From contig JAGOAJ010000003.1 in NCBI GenBank assembly GCA_017983955.1, positions 92,307-156,306 of the forward strand: a stretch of DNA of 64,000 nucleotides, in the 5' to 3' direction. The notes below the pieces were generated by a model. It did not search any database. It had not been told where the DNA came from and saw only the letters and a list, made by a program, of their open reading frames with translations. Origin of the DNA: Burkholderiaceae bacterium (GTDB lineage Bacteria > Pseudomonadota > Gammaproteobacteria > Burkholderiales > Burkholderiaceae_B). Positions 7,961-16,083 of this stretch are shown one piece after another (positions within the stretch are counted from its first letter, which is position 1; each line of letters begins with the position of its first letter). A program made the position numbers and the translations under genes.

Positions 7961-8353
7961 ATGAAACCCAACCCCGTCGTCTGGTTCGAGATCTACGTGC
8001 AGGACATGGCGCGAGCGCGCCGCTTCTACGAAACCGTGTTTCAGTGCAAGCTGGAACCCATGATTGCGCCTGAGGGAGAGCTAGCTGAGTCTGGCATGGA
8101 GATGCAGGGCTTTCCCATGACCATGGACGCCCCGGGCGCGGGCGGTATGCTGATAAAGATGGACTGCCCGCCTGCGGGCGGGCCGGGCACGCTGGTGTAT
8201 TTTGCATGCGAGGACTGCGCGGTAGAGCAGGGCCGCGTCCAAGCCGCCGGTGGCAAGATATTCAAACCTAAGTTTTCGATTGGCCAATACGGCCACTGCG
8301 CCCTCGTGATTGACACCGAGGGTAATACCATCGGCCTGCATTCGATGAAGTGA
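7961..8353 (+). CDS. VOC family protein (glyoxalase/bleomycin-resistance fold)
   Basis: A 130-residue VOC-superfamily protein with one paired beta-alpha-beta-beta-beta unit set: VVWFEIYVQDMARARRFYETVF at the start and an AYGHCALVIDTEGN-like region near the end, typical of YDCF/PhnB-like members. VOC enzymes are metal-dependent isomerases, dioxygenases or binding proteins, and no substrate is indicated. ATG 7961 is preceded by AGGGAG. It stands alone between repeat copy 2 and the OsmC-YcaO gene, transcribed rightward. Confidence 0.85.
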   Translation: MKPNPVVWFEIYVQDMARARRFYETVFQCKLEPMIAPEGELAESGMEMQGFPMTMDAPGAGGMLIKMDCPPAGGPGTLVYFACEDCAVEQGRVQAAGGKIFKPKFSIGQYGHCALVIDTEGNTIGLHSMK

Positions 8354-8519
8354 GCCGGCACCTTCTGCGGCAATGACGATATCGCAGATTTCTTCGCTGC
8401 CATATTCTCGCATTCTGGAGAATATTGAAGGAACTTGTGGCGATTCAGTTTGGTGGAACTGCACTTGGTGACGGATAATGGCGGCTACGTCATTTTGAGC
8501 ACCATTTTTAGAATTCCCC

Positions 8520-10742
8520 ATGGAAATTAAAGTTAACTTTCTGGATAAGCTACGTCTCGAAGCCAAGTTCGATGACTTCACGGTAGTGGCCGACCAGCCC
8601 ATCCGTTATAAGGGCGACGGCTCGGCGCCAGGTCCCTTCGATTATTTTCTGGCCTCGTCGGCCTTGTGCGCAGCTTACTTTGTGAAGTTGTACTGTGACA
8701 CTCGCAATATTCCTACCGAAAATATTCGCTTGTCGCAGAACAATATTGTTGATCCGGAAAACCGCTACCAGCAAATTTTCAAGATTCAGGTCGAGTTGCC
8801 CCCCGATATCTCGGAAGCAGACCGCCGGGGTATTTTGCGGTCTATTGACCGTTGTACAGTGAAAAAAGTGGTACAGGCCGGACCCGAGTTCGTCATCGAG
8901 GAAGTGGATAGCTTAGATGCCGATGCACAGTCCTTGCTGTTGCTGAAGCCGACGGCTGACGCCAGCACCTATATGACGGGCAAGGATTTGCCGTTAGAGC
9001 AAACCATTGCCAATATGTCAGGCATTTTGGCGGACTTGGGCATCAAGATTGAAATCGCTTCGTGGCGCAATATTGTTCCCAATGTATGGTCGTTACATAT
9101 ACGCGATGCACATTCGCCGATGTGTTTTACCAATGGCAAAGGATCGACCAAAGAAAGCGCTTTGGCGTCGGCCTTGGGCGAGTATATTGAACGGCTTAGT
9201 TGCAACCAGTTCTATACCGAAGCGTTTTGGGGCGACGACATCGCTAATGCAGCGTTTGTGCATTACCCGAACGAGCGCTGGTTCAAGCCTGGCCCCGAAG
9301 ATGCATTGCCAGCTGAAATCCTGGATGACTACTGTCTGGAAATTTATAATCCCGATGGCGAATTGCGTGGTTCGCATCTGGTAGACACCAACTCCGGCAA
9401 TATACAGCGTGGTATCTGTTCGCTACCGTATGTGCGGCAGTCCGATGGCGAGATAGTGTATTTTCCGTCCAACCTGATTGAAAACCTTTATGCCACCAAT
9501 GGCATGAGTGCTGGTAATACGCTGGTCGAAGCGCAAGTGCAAAGCTTGTCGGAAATTTTGGAACGGGCGGTAAAACGCGAAATTCTGGAAGGTGAAATTG
9601 CCTTGCCTGATGTGCCGCAAGAAGTACTAGCCAAATACCCTCGCATCCTTGCTGGCATTCAGGCATTGGAAGAGCAGGGCTTTCCGGTGCTGGTGAAGGA
9701 TGCCTCATTAGGAGGCGTGTATCCGCTAATGTGCGTTACCTTGATGAATCCACGCACAGGTGGTGTATTTGCTTCGTTCGGTGCGAATCCAAGCTTGGAA
9801 ATGGCGCTGGAACGAAGCCTGACCGAAGTGCTACAAGGACGCAGTTTTGAAGGTCTGAACGACTTACCTCAGCCCACTTTTGTCAGTAACGCCGTAACCG
9901 AACCATATAACTTTGTTGAACACTTCATTGATTCTAGCGGTGTAGTGTCGTGGCGTTTTTTCAGCGCTAAATCGAATTTCGAATTCGTTGAGTGGGATTT
10001 TTCTATCCAGGGTGAAAACTCTACAGCTCAGGAAGCAGCGATGTTGTTTCGCATGCTCGAAGATATGGGCAAGGAAGTGTATATGGCGGTGTACGACCAA
10101 TTGGGTGCCATAGCCTGCCGGATTGTGGTGCCTGGTTATTCGGAAGTTTACCCGGTAGATGATTTGATCTGGGATAACACCAACACGGCGCTGTTGTTCC
10201 GCGCCGATATCTTGAACTTGCATAGGCTGGACGACGCCAGTCTGGCTGCACTGCTTGAACGGTTAGATAGCAGTGACCTGGATGAGTATGCTGATATTTC
10301 CAAAGTGATCGGCATCGAGTTTGATGAAAATACAGACTGGGGGCAGCTAACAGTTCTTGAGTTGAAACTGCTGATTCACCTTGCCTTGCAGCAATTCGAG
10401 GCGGCGCAAGAACGGGTGGCAGCCTTCCTGCAGTACAACGACAATACGGTCGAGCGCGGATTGTTTTATCAGGCCTTGAGTGTGGTACTCGAGGTGCTGC
10501 TTGATGACGACCTAGAACTGGACGACTACGCGGTCAACTTCCGTAGGATGTTTGGCAACGATAGAATGGACGCGGTAATGGGGACAGTGGACGGCAGCGT
10601 GCGTTTCTTCGGGTTGACGCCAACGAGCATGAAGCTAGAAGGTCTCGATAGGCACCACCGCCTGATCGACAGCTACAAAAAACTGCATAAGGCCCGGGCC
10701 GATGTGGCGGCTACAGAGGGCCAATGCACGGAAGTTTGTTGA
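8520..10742 (+). CDS. OsmC domain / YcaO domain fusion protein
   Basis: 740 residues. The first ~140 form an OsmC-like domain (GPFDYFLASSALCAAYF and later a TVKKVVQ region), which in the family handles peroxides through reactive cysteines. The remainder is a YcaO domain of about the size of E. coli YcaO, with the conserved GKGSTKESALASALGEYIERLS region near residue 210 that builds the ATP site, and a C-terminal helical part. YcaO enzymes use ATP to activate amide backbones; the housekeeping type is linked to RimO-dependent methylthiolation of ribosomal protein S12. No cyclodehydratase partner, precursor peptide or RimO lies nearby, favouring the housekeeping type. ATG 8520 is the natural start; the 166 bases upstream hold no gene. 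Confidence 0.9.
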   Translation: MEIKVNFLDKLRLEAKFDDFTVVADQPIRYKGDGSAPGPFDYFLASSALCAAYFVKLYCDTRNIPTENIRLSQNNIVDPENRYQQIFKIQVELPPDISEADRRGILRSIDRCTVKKVVQAGPEFVIEEVDSLDADAQSLLLLKPTADASTYMTGKDLPLEQTIANMSGILADLGIKIEIASWRNIVPNVWSLHIRDAHSPMCFTNGKGSTKESALASALGEYIERLSCNQFYTEAFWGDDIANAAFVHYPNERWFKPGPEDALPAEILDDYCLEIYNPDGELRGSHLVDTNSGNIQRGICSLPYVRQSDGEIVYFPSNLIENLYATNGMSAGNTLVEAQVQSLSEILERAVKREILEGEIALPDVPQEVLAKYPRILAGIQALEEQGFPVLVKDASLGGVYPLMCVTLMNPRTGGVFASFGANPSLEMALERSLTEVLQGRSFEGLNDLPQPTFVSNAVTEPYNFVEHFIDSSGVVSWRFFSAKSNFEFVEWDFSIQGENSTAQEAAMLFRMLEDMGKEVYMAVYDQLGAIACRIVVPGYSEVYPVDDLIWDNTNTALLFRADILNLHRLDDASLAALLERLDSSDLDEYADISKVIGIEFDENTDWGQLTVLELKLLIHLALQQFEAAQERVAAFLQYNDNTVERGLFYQALSVVLEVLLDDDLELDDYAVNFRRMFGNDRMDAVMGTVDGSVRFFGLTPTSMKLEGLDRHHRLIDSYKKLHKARADVAATEGQCTEVC

Positions 10743-10788
10743 ACAGGAAGGTATGTTTGCCGAACGACTAGCTCTCACTAGATGATGT

Positions 10789-11229
10789 TCAACTCTGTGT
10801 TCTCACGTTCACCATCCACGGCGTACCGAAGCGGTCCTTGACCATGCCGAAGCCGGGCGACCAGAAGGTTGCTTCGAACGGCATCACAGACTGTCCACCC
10901 TGAGCCAAGGCGTCGAACAGGTGTCGGCCCTCGGCCACGTCGGTGGCATGGATCGACACCCACAGGCCTTGTGGTGGCTGGTAGCCACCACCGCACGCGG
11001 CGTCCGCTCCAGGCATGGCATCGGAGCCCATCAACGACTGCTCCTTGACTTGCAGCTGCACGTGCATGATGCGGTCTTTGGCCGATTCGGGAATGGGAGG
11101 CATGTTTTCTGAGGCGGGAACTTCGCCGAAGGTGCCTTGATAGACAATAGTGCCGCCAAACAGCTTGGCGTAGAACGCAAAGGCTTCGGCGCAGTTGCCG
11201 TCGAAATTGAGGTAGGGCGTGAATTGCAT
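10789..11229 (-). CDS. PhnB-like VOC family protein
   Basis: A 146-residue protein of the PhnB/YjdN branch of the VOC superfamily (3-demethylubiquinone methyltransferase-like glyoxalase fold). The N-terminus FTPYLNFDGNCAEAFAFYAKLFGG and the C-terminal WSPGFGMVKDRFGTPWMVN are the hallmark ends of this family. The role is unknown in most species. ATG 11229 is chosen over the longer frame to 11370 because AGGAG lies just upstream. It converges with the OsmC-YcaO gene 46 bases away. The 218 bases upstream, toward the diguanylate cyclase gene, show nothing definite. Confidence 0.87.
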   Translation of the reverse strand: MQFTPYLNFDGNCAEAFAFYAKLFGGTIVYQGTFGEVPASENMPPIPESAKDRIMHVQLQVKEQSLMGSDAMPGADAACGGGYQPPQGLWVSIHATDVAEGRHLFDALAQGGQSVMPFEATFWSPGFGMVKDRFGTPWMVNVRTQS

Positions 11230-11447
11230 AAGTTTCTCCTGGGTTTGAAACTTAGGGATGGCGAAGCAGGGCGCTATAGGGTGATTCCAGTGCCATTGAA
11301 CGCGAGTTAGGAAGCTGTGAACGGTGTGTATTTCTTGAATTATGAAAGTCGGAGTGGACGACGTCCACATGAAATTTGTTTCGGTATGTCAGGTAACGCT
11401 TTGGGTCCTACTCGTCCTGCGGAAAGATTCGTAGAGTTCTTAATCCC

Positions 11448-13088
11448 TTATTGTGATAGCCCAATCACGGTAGCGCGTATCTGATTTCGTCCCATTTTCT
11501 TTGCGGTGTAAAGCTGTGTATCCGCTTGCGCAAAAATTGCCTGCACGCCGGGGTCGCCTTTTATGACTGTCGCAGCGCCAATGCTCAGCGTGAGCTGCTG
11601 CAAGGTGGACGATGGATTAGGAAGGCCTAGTTCAACAATGCCTCGGTTGATCCGCTCGGCGACCTTGCGAGTTCCTTCGGGCGTGATATCAGTCAATAAA
11701 CACGTGAACTCTTCACCGCCATAACGCGCGATCAAGTCTGTTGAGCGAACTATGCTGTTTTCTAAGACGCGGGCGATAGCACGCAGGTAGTCGTCGCCTA
11801 CCGCGTGACCGTAATGGTCGTTGACGTGCTTGAAATGATCTACGTCGATGATAAGTAGGCTAAGGGGCGACCCTGTGCGCAGGTAACGTCCATACTCGTA
11901 GGCCAGCATTTCATCGAAGTGACGACGATTGGATAGCCCGGTCAAACTGTCGGTCCAGCTTAGTGTTTGTAGTTTCTGATTAGCGTCTTGCAAGGCTTGC
12001 TGATGTTGTTGAATGCGGGTGTTACGCTCGGCCAGAAGCTTGGTTAAACGGCGATATCGAAGTAGCCCCAGGTATGAGATCAAGGCCAGCAGCGCCGCCG
12101 CCACACTGGCAGTTTGAAGCAATACCCGTTGGTCGCGCTGTGCCATATAGCGCTCAAGAAAATGACGCTCTCCTTGCTCGTGAATCATTACCGCCGCGGA
12201 TACGTCAATAGCAGCTAAATAACGGTCAAATGCCGCGACCGTACGCTGATGTTCGGGCGATTGACTGAAATAGTAGCTATAGGCGCGCGGGTGTTCATGC
12301 AAGGTATGAACGATATCCAGATCGAAAAATTCCTGGTGATAGCGTTTTTCAGTAAAAATTTGCTGATTGAATACGGCAATGTCGATCACGCCGTCTAGAA
12401 CGTCCTGAAACAGTCCATCGCTGCTTGTTTGGTTATAGGGGTGCAATTGGGCGGCAGGAACCACGGATTGGAGTATGGGCTGGAGCGAGACCCCTTCTAC
12501 AAAACCGACCTGGTAGTTGGCTAAATCGGCAGTGCTGCGTATTGAAAGGCTTCGCCCATGGCGCGCTATGACCGCGTAATGGCTTTTGTAATATGGAGTG
12601 GTAAATAGGCCGTGCTTTGCGCGTTCCGATGAATGGCTCAGTGGAATGAACACATCAGCATGTCCTTCTTGCACCTGTCGAATTTTATCGGCTACTGTTT
12701 GATCGCGGCCAGGGGTGATCTCGAAACTCAAACCGAGTTCTTTCGTGATAAAACAGAGTACGTCTATCCCGATACCGTTGTAGGTCTGACTTTCTTCATC
12801 GTAGCGAGCCATCGGCGGGGCGCCCACCGCGACCACTTTCAGGGGCGGCATGGCCTGAAACTCAGCCCGCTGTTGAGCGCTGATTTCTACAGGCTTAAGC
12901 AATCGGATGTTTTGTGCTCCATCACATGCGACTGCCGAATTGCTCAACAAGATACAGAAGGCAATGCATAGTGTGACGATGCCGCGGCGAAGGACATCTG
13001 TAGACCCGCACAGTTTTTCAAGAAATATGAAGTTTGTTTCCAATGCTGCCGCCAGAACCAGCGTTGCCGGGATTGGAGATTTCGCCAT
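11448..13088 (-). CDS. diguanylate cyclase with periplasmic solute-binding sensor
   Basis: 546 residues. A hydrophobic segment near residues 35-53 exports the next ~260 residues, which resemble a type 3 periplasmic solute-binding domain (ADVFIPLSHSSERAKHGLFTTPYY). A second membrane span lies near 330-350, followed by a short coiled coil and a GGDEF domain. The catalytic motif is GGEEF, with RSTD five residues before it as an intact inhibitory I-site. It should make cyclic di-GMP in response to a small periplasmic ligand, perhaps an amino acid. The start at 13088 is uncertain because the signal segment begins well inside the protein. Confidence 0.88.
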   Translation of the reverse strand: MAKSPIPATLVLAAALETNFIFLEKLCGSTDVLRRGIVTLCIAFCILLSNSAVACDGAQNIRLLKPVEISAQQRAEFQAMPPLKVVAVGAPPMARYDEESQTYNGIGIDVLCFITKELGLSFEITPGRDQTVADKIRQVQEGHADVFIPLSHSSERAKHGLFTTPYYKSHYAVIARHGRSLSIRSTADLANYQVGFVEGVSLQPILQSVVPAAQLHPYNQTSSDGLFQDVLDGVIDIAVFNQQIFTEKRYHQEFFDLDIVHTLHEHPRAYSYYFSQSPEHQRTVAAFDRYLAAIDVSAAVMIHEQGERHFLERYMAQRDQRVLLQTASVAAALLALISYLGLLRYRRLTKLLAERNTRIQQHQQALQDANQKLQTLSWTDSLTGLSNRRHFDEMLAYEYGRYLRTGSPLSLLIIDVDHFKHVNDHYGHAVGDDYLRAIARVLENSIVRSTDLIARYGGEEFTCLLTDITPEGTRKVAERINRGIVELGLPNPSSTLQQLTLSIGAATVIKGDPGVQAIFAQADTQLYTAKKMGRNQIRATVIGLSQ

Positions 13089-13421
13089 AACTCGCCGCGC
13101 TACCTCCCCCGTAAAGGACTATATTGTAGCTGGCGCCTTGACTACGCCCCAGGTTAAACGCCATTAGATGCAGATAGAGCGTAACGACCGGTTACGCTGA
13201 ATGTACTAACTCAGTACCGTGACACAGCGATTCGGCTGAAAACCCCCATATACGAGAACGCGAAGTCCGCCTAGAATCCCAGGAATATCAAGCAATTTTA
13301 AGCCAACCTCTGGGAATTGTATTGCATGTGATTACAGTAACCAGAAGAGTTGTCATGAGGTAGGATGTAAGGGCTTTGTAGCAACAATAAATGTTGTACT
13401 GACGGCAAGGGGAGCCATAAG
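13089..13421. promoter_or_regulatory. divergent intergenic region with perfect inverted repeat
   Basis: This 333-base gap separates the diguanylate cyclase (leftward) from the endopeptidase (rightward). At 13178-13198 a perfect inverted repeat, AGCGTAAC-GACCG-GTTACGCT, with 8-bp arms, is placed as an operator would be. No regulator gene lies adjacent, so the binder is unknown. No other feature was recognised. Confidence 0.4.
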
Positions 13422-14459
13422 ATGCATGGTGCTACAAGCAAGTCAATGAACTACATCAGGTGGGCTGCACGACTGGCGATATTTCCGTTAGTAGTGCTTC
13501 TTATTATGGTTGCGGGCTGGCCAACTGAAGCTCCGGCTCAGGTACCCAACTTCCACCCTTGTAATTCCCAGCCTGCCTTGCCAATCTGCAAGTACGGTTA
13601 TGGCAAGCGCATCGCCGTCAAACGTTGGGGTGCGCAGTCAAATCCAATGGACCCGGATGCTGCTGCCAAGGCATCGCTGGTCACGCGCAATCCGGCACTA
13701 GAGATCAAGAAAATCAAGTCCAGCACGGTGATCGTAGAGGACGTGGATACGTCCGAGGTCCTGTTTGCCCGCCAGGAAAATGTTGTGCGGCCAATTGCTT
13801 CCATCACTAAGCTCATGATGGCGTTGGTGGTGGTCGATGCTGATCTTCCCATGGATGAGATGATCAGCATAGTCGCCGCAGATAGCAAATCAGAAAGCGA
13901 ACTACCTTCACGCTTGGCAGCAGGTGCTAGCCTGAGCCGATCCGACCTGCTGCACCTGGCACTGACTGCTTCCGAGAACAGCGCAGCGCAGGCCTTAGCG
14001 CGTACCTTTCCGGGTGGCATGGAGGCTTTGGTCGTGGCCATGAATGCTAAGGCGCTGGCCTTAGGCATGATGGATTCGAAATTCGTTGGACCGACCGGTT
14101 TGTCTAATAACAATGTTTCTTCGGCCAAAGACCTAGTCAAGCTGGTTCAGGCGGCCTCACAGCGGCCCTTGGTGCGGCAGTTTTCTACGGATGCCAAGCA
14201 CGAGGTCGATGGGCAGACCTTCCGTAATACTAATATGCTGGTAGGTCGGCCAAACTGGACGATACTGGCCTCGAAAACGGGTACTACCCGCGAAGCTGGC
14301 AACTGCCTGGTCATGCTGATTCAGCTTGGTGAGCGTAAGCTGGCCATTGTGCTGCTCAATTCACAAGGTCAGAATGGTTCGCGGTTTGGTGACGCAGTGC
14401 GCGTGCAGCGCATTGTGAATAGCCAAATTGCGGCAGACATGGCCTTGGCGTTGCAGTAG
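13422..14459 (+). CDS. pbpG: D-alanyl-D-alanine endopeptidase, PBP7-like
   Basis: A 345-residue penicillin-binding serine hydrolase of the low-molecular-weight class (S11 family). A hydrophobic N-terminal segment (~residues 15-35, ending APAQ) directs it to the periplasm. The three active-site motifs are in order: S127-I-T-K130, SEN (in LTASENSAAQ), and KTG (ASKTGTTREAG). Members cut D-Ala-meso-DAP cross-links in peptidoglycan. ATG 13422 has AAGGGGAG upstream; an internal Met 8 codons later is possible. PBP7 is separated from DacA/DacC-type carboxypeptidases by overall length, so the symbol is a likely rather than certain match. Confidence 0.82.
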   Translation: MHGATSKSMNYIRWAARLAIFPLVVLLIMVAGWPTEAPAQVPNFHPCNSQPALPICKYGYGKRIAVKRWGAQSNPMDPDAAAKASLVTRNPALEIKKIKSSTVIVEDVDTSEVLFARQENVVRPIASITKLMMALVVVDADLPMDEMISIVAADSKSESELPSRLAAGASLSRSDLLHLALTASENSAAQALARTFPGGMEALVVAMNAKALALGMMDSKFVGPTGLSNNNVSSAKDLVKLVQAASQRPLVRQFSTDAKHEVDGQTFRNTNMLVGRPNWTILASKTGTTREAGNCLVMLIQLGERKLAIVLLNSQGQNGSRFGDAVRVQRIVNSQIAADMALALQ

Positions 14460-14559
14460 TATCCGGCCAGACGGCGCTTAGTCAACAAGCATCTGACAGA
14501 GAAATCAAACGGCGAAGCAGCGTCGTACTTATACTATTCCTAGGCCTTATAATTTCGCG

Positions 14560-15912
14560 ATGCAAACGAACCCCTACACGCCTCTGGCCAGTTTCATCGA
14601 CCTCTTGGTCGATGCTGTCTTCGCGGTTGATGTCGACGCCCGTGTCGTTTTTGCCAGTGCGTCATGCGAACGCATTTTTGGGTACACGCCGACAGAAATG
14701 ATCGGCAAAAATATGTTCGACATGATGCTGCCGGAAGATCGCGAGCGTACTCGGCATTCGCTGCCCGATATCATGTCTGGCCGTCCTCAATTGCACTTTG
14801 AGAACCGGTATATCCGCAAGGACGGACAAGTCGTCCACATCATGTGGTCAACCCGCTGGTCACCGGCTGATCAATTGCGGATTGGGGTTGCACGTGACAT
14901 AACTGAACCCAAACGAGCCGAATCGTTACAGGCTGCGCTCTATTCTATTTCCGAAGCCGTACACACCGCCGAAGATCTACTTATGCTGTTTAAGCGCATT
15001 CATCAAATCGTTGGCACACTACTGCCGGTAGATAATTTTTCGATAGCATTGTATGACGATGAAACACGCCAACTCAGGTTTGCATATCATGTGGACGAGT
15101 ATCAGCAAACCCCCGAACCATTTAAACTGACACCAGGGATGCTTTGTGCAGAGATTATTCATACCGGGCGTCCGCTACTGCTGACACCTGAGATGGTTTC
15201 TGATCGCCTAGCAGAGTTGCACATCCCCGCCGGCAGGAATCCGCTCTGCTGGCTGGGTGTGCCGCTCAAATCGCAGAAAGATACGATCGGTGTGCTTGTG
15301 GTCAAAAGCTACCCGGGCGGTGTGTGCTACAGCCAGAAAGACCAGGATCTGCTTCAGTTCGTCTCGGCTCAAATCGCAACCGTCATTGAGCGTCAGCAAA
15401 TGCAAATTCGACTGAAGTACATGGCGCAGTATGATCAGCTGACGGCTCTCCCCAATCGCGGATTTCTGTATGATCGTCTGAAAGTCGCACTGTCAACAGC
15501 ACGACGAGAGCAAGGGAGAATGTCTTTGCTTTATATTGATCTTGATAAATTCAAACAGGTCAACGATACATTGGGTCATGACGTAGGAGACCTATTGCTG
15601 CAGGAGGTTGCCGAGCGCTTAAAGCTGTGCGTGCGCGAATCGGATACAGTCGCTCGCGTCGGCGGCGATGAGTTTGTGGTGCTGCTACAACGTATTCGAT
15701 TGCCGGAGCAAGCCACGCTGGTGGCGGAAAAAATCCGCAACGCTCTACATCGTCCTTTTAGCTTGGACGGCCACAGTCTGAACATCGTGCCGAGTATTGG
15801 AGTCGCACTCTATCCCGAGCATGGTCTCGACGAGCAGAAGCTCTTTAAATACGCCGACAAGGCCATGTATTTCGCGAAAAATGTCGAAGGTAATTGGCCG
15901 GTCACTGTGTAG
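14560..15912 (+). CDS. PAS-GAF-GGDEF diguanylate cyclase
   Basis: 450 residues, no membrane segment, so a soluble signalling enzyme. A PAS domain covers ~10-120 (VFASASCERIFGYTPTEMIGKN), a GAF domain ~125-280, and a GGDEF domain ~290-445. The active-site motif is GGDEF with RESD five residues upstream, an intact product-inhibition site, so cyclic di-GMP synthesis is expected. The PAS/GAF ligands are not evident. It stands 100 bases after the endopeptidase gene and probably has its own promoter. Confidence 0.9.
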   Translation: MQTNPYTPLASFIDLLVDAVFAVDVDARVVFASASCERIFGYTPTEMIGKNMFDMMLPEDRERTRHSLPDIMSGRPQLHFENRYIRKDGQVVHIMWSTRWSPADQLRIGVARDITEPKRAESLQAALYSISEAVHTAEDLLMLFKRIHQIVGTLLPVDNFSIALYDDETRQLRFAYHVDEYQQTPEPFKLTPGMLCAEIIHTGRPLLLTPEMVSDRLAELHIPAGRNPLCWLGVPLKSQKDTIGVLVVKSYPGGVCYSQKDQDLLQFVSAQIATVIERQQMQIRLKYMAQYDQLTALPNRGFLYDRLKVALSTARREQGRMSLLYIDLDKFKQVNDTLGHDVGDLLLQEVAERLKLCVRESDTVARVGGDEFVVLLQRIRLPEQATLVAEKIRNALHRPFSLDGHSLNIVPSIGVALYPEHGLDEQKLFKYADKAMYFAKNVEGNWPVTV

Positions 15913-15952
15913 CCTACAGCGCTACAGTGACCGTTAAATAACATCAGACCAG

Positions 15953-16083
15953 TCAGATATCGAGCACACCTTTTAGTCCGTGTGCTAAAAAACTGACCAG
16001 CGCAGAAATGCGTGGCGCCAGTGCTCCCTGTTTATAAAATACCGTCCACACGGGTTGGCTCCATGGTAGCGTTGGCGCGCCGA
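15953..16083 (-). pseudogene. C-terminal remnant of a LysR-family regulator
   Basis: Between the GGDEF gene and lon, the minus strand encodes about 42 residues without a start, ending ...WTVFYKQGALAPRISALVSFLAHGLKGVLDI (quoted from 16053-15956, stop 15955-15953). This ending is typical of LysR-type regulators. The frame is cut off exactly where lon ends (TAA at 16084-16086), so the rest of the regulator has been lost by deletion or rearrangement. It is too short to function. Confidence 0.6.

Noticed and set aside
8081-8602. 173-codon frame on the - strand across the VOC and OsmC-YcaO genes
   Set aside because: Overlaps two clear genes on the other strand and shows no family similarity.
13598-14140. 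180-codon frame on the - strand
   Set aside because: Antisense to the endopeptidase gene; shadow frame.
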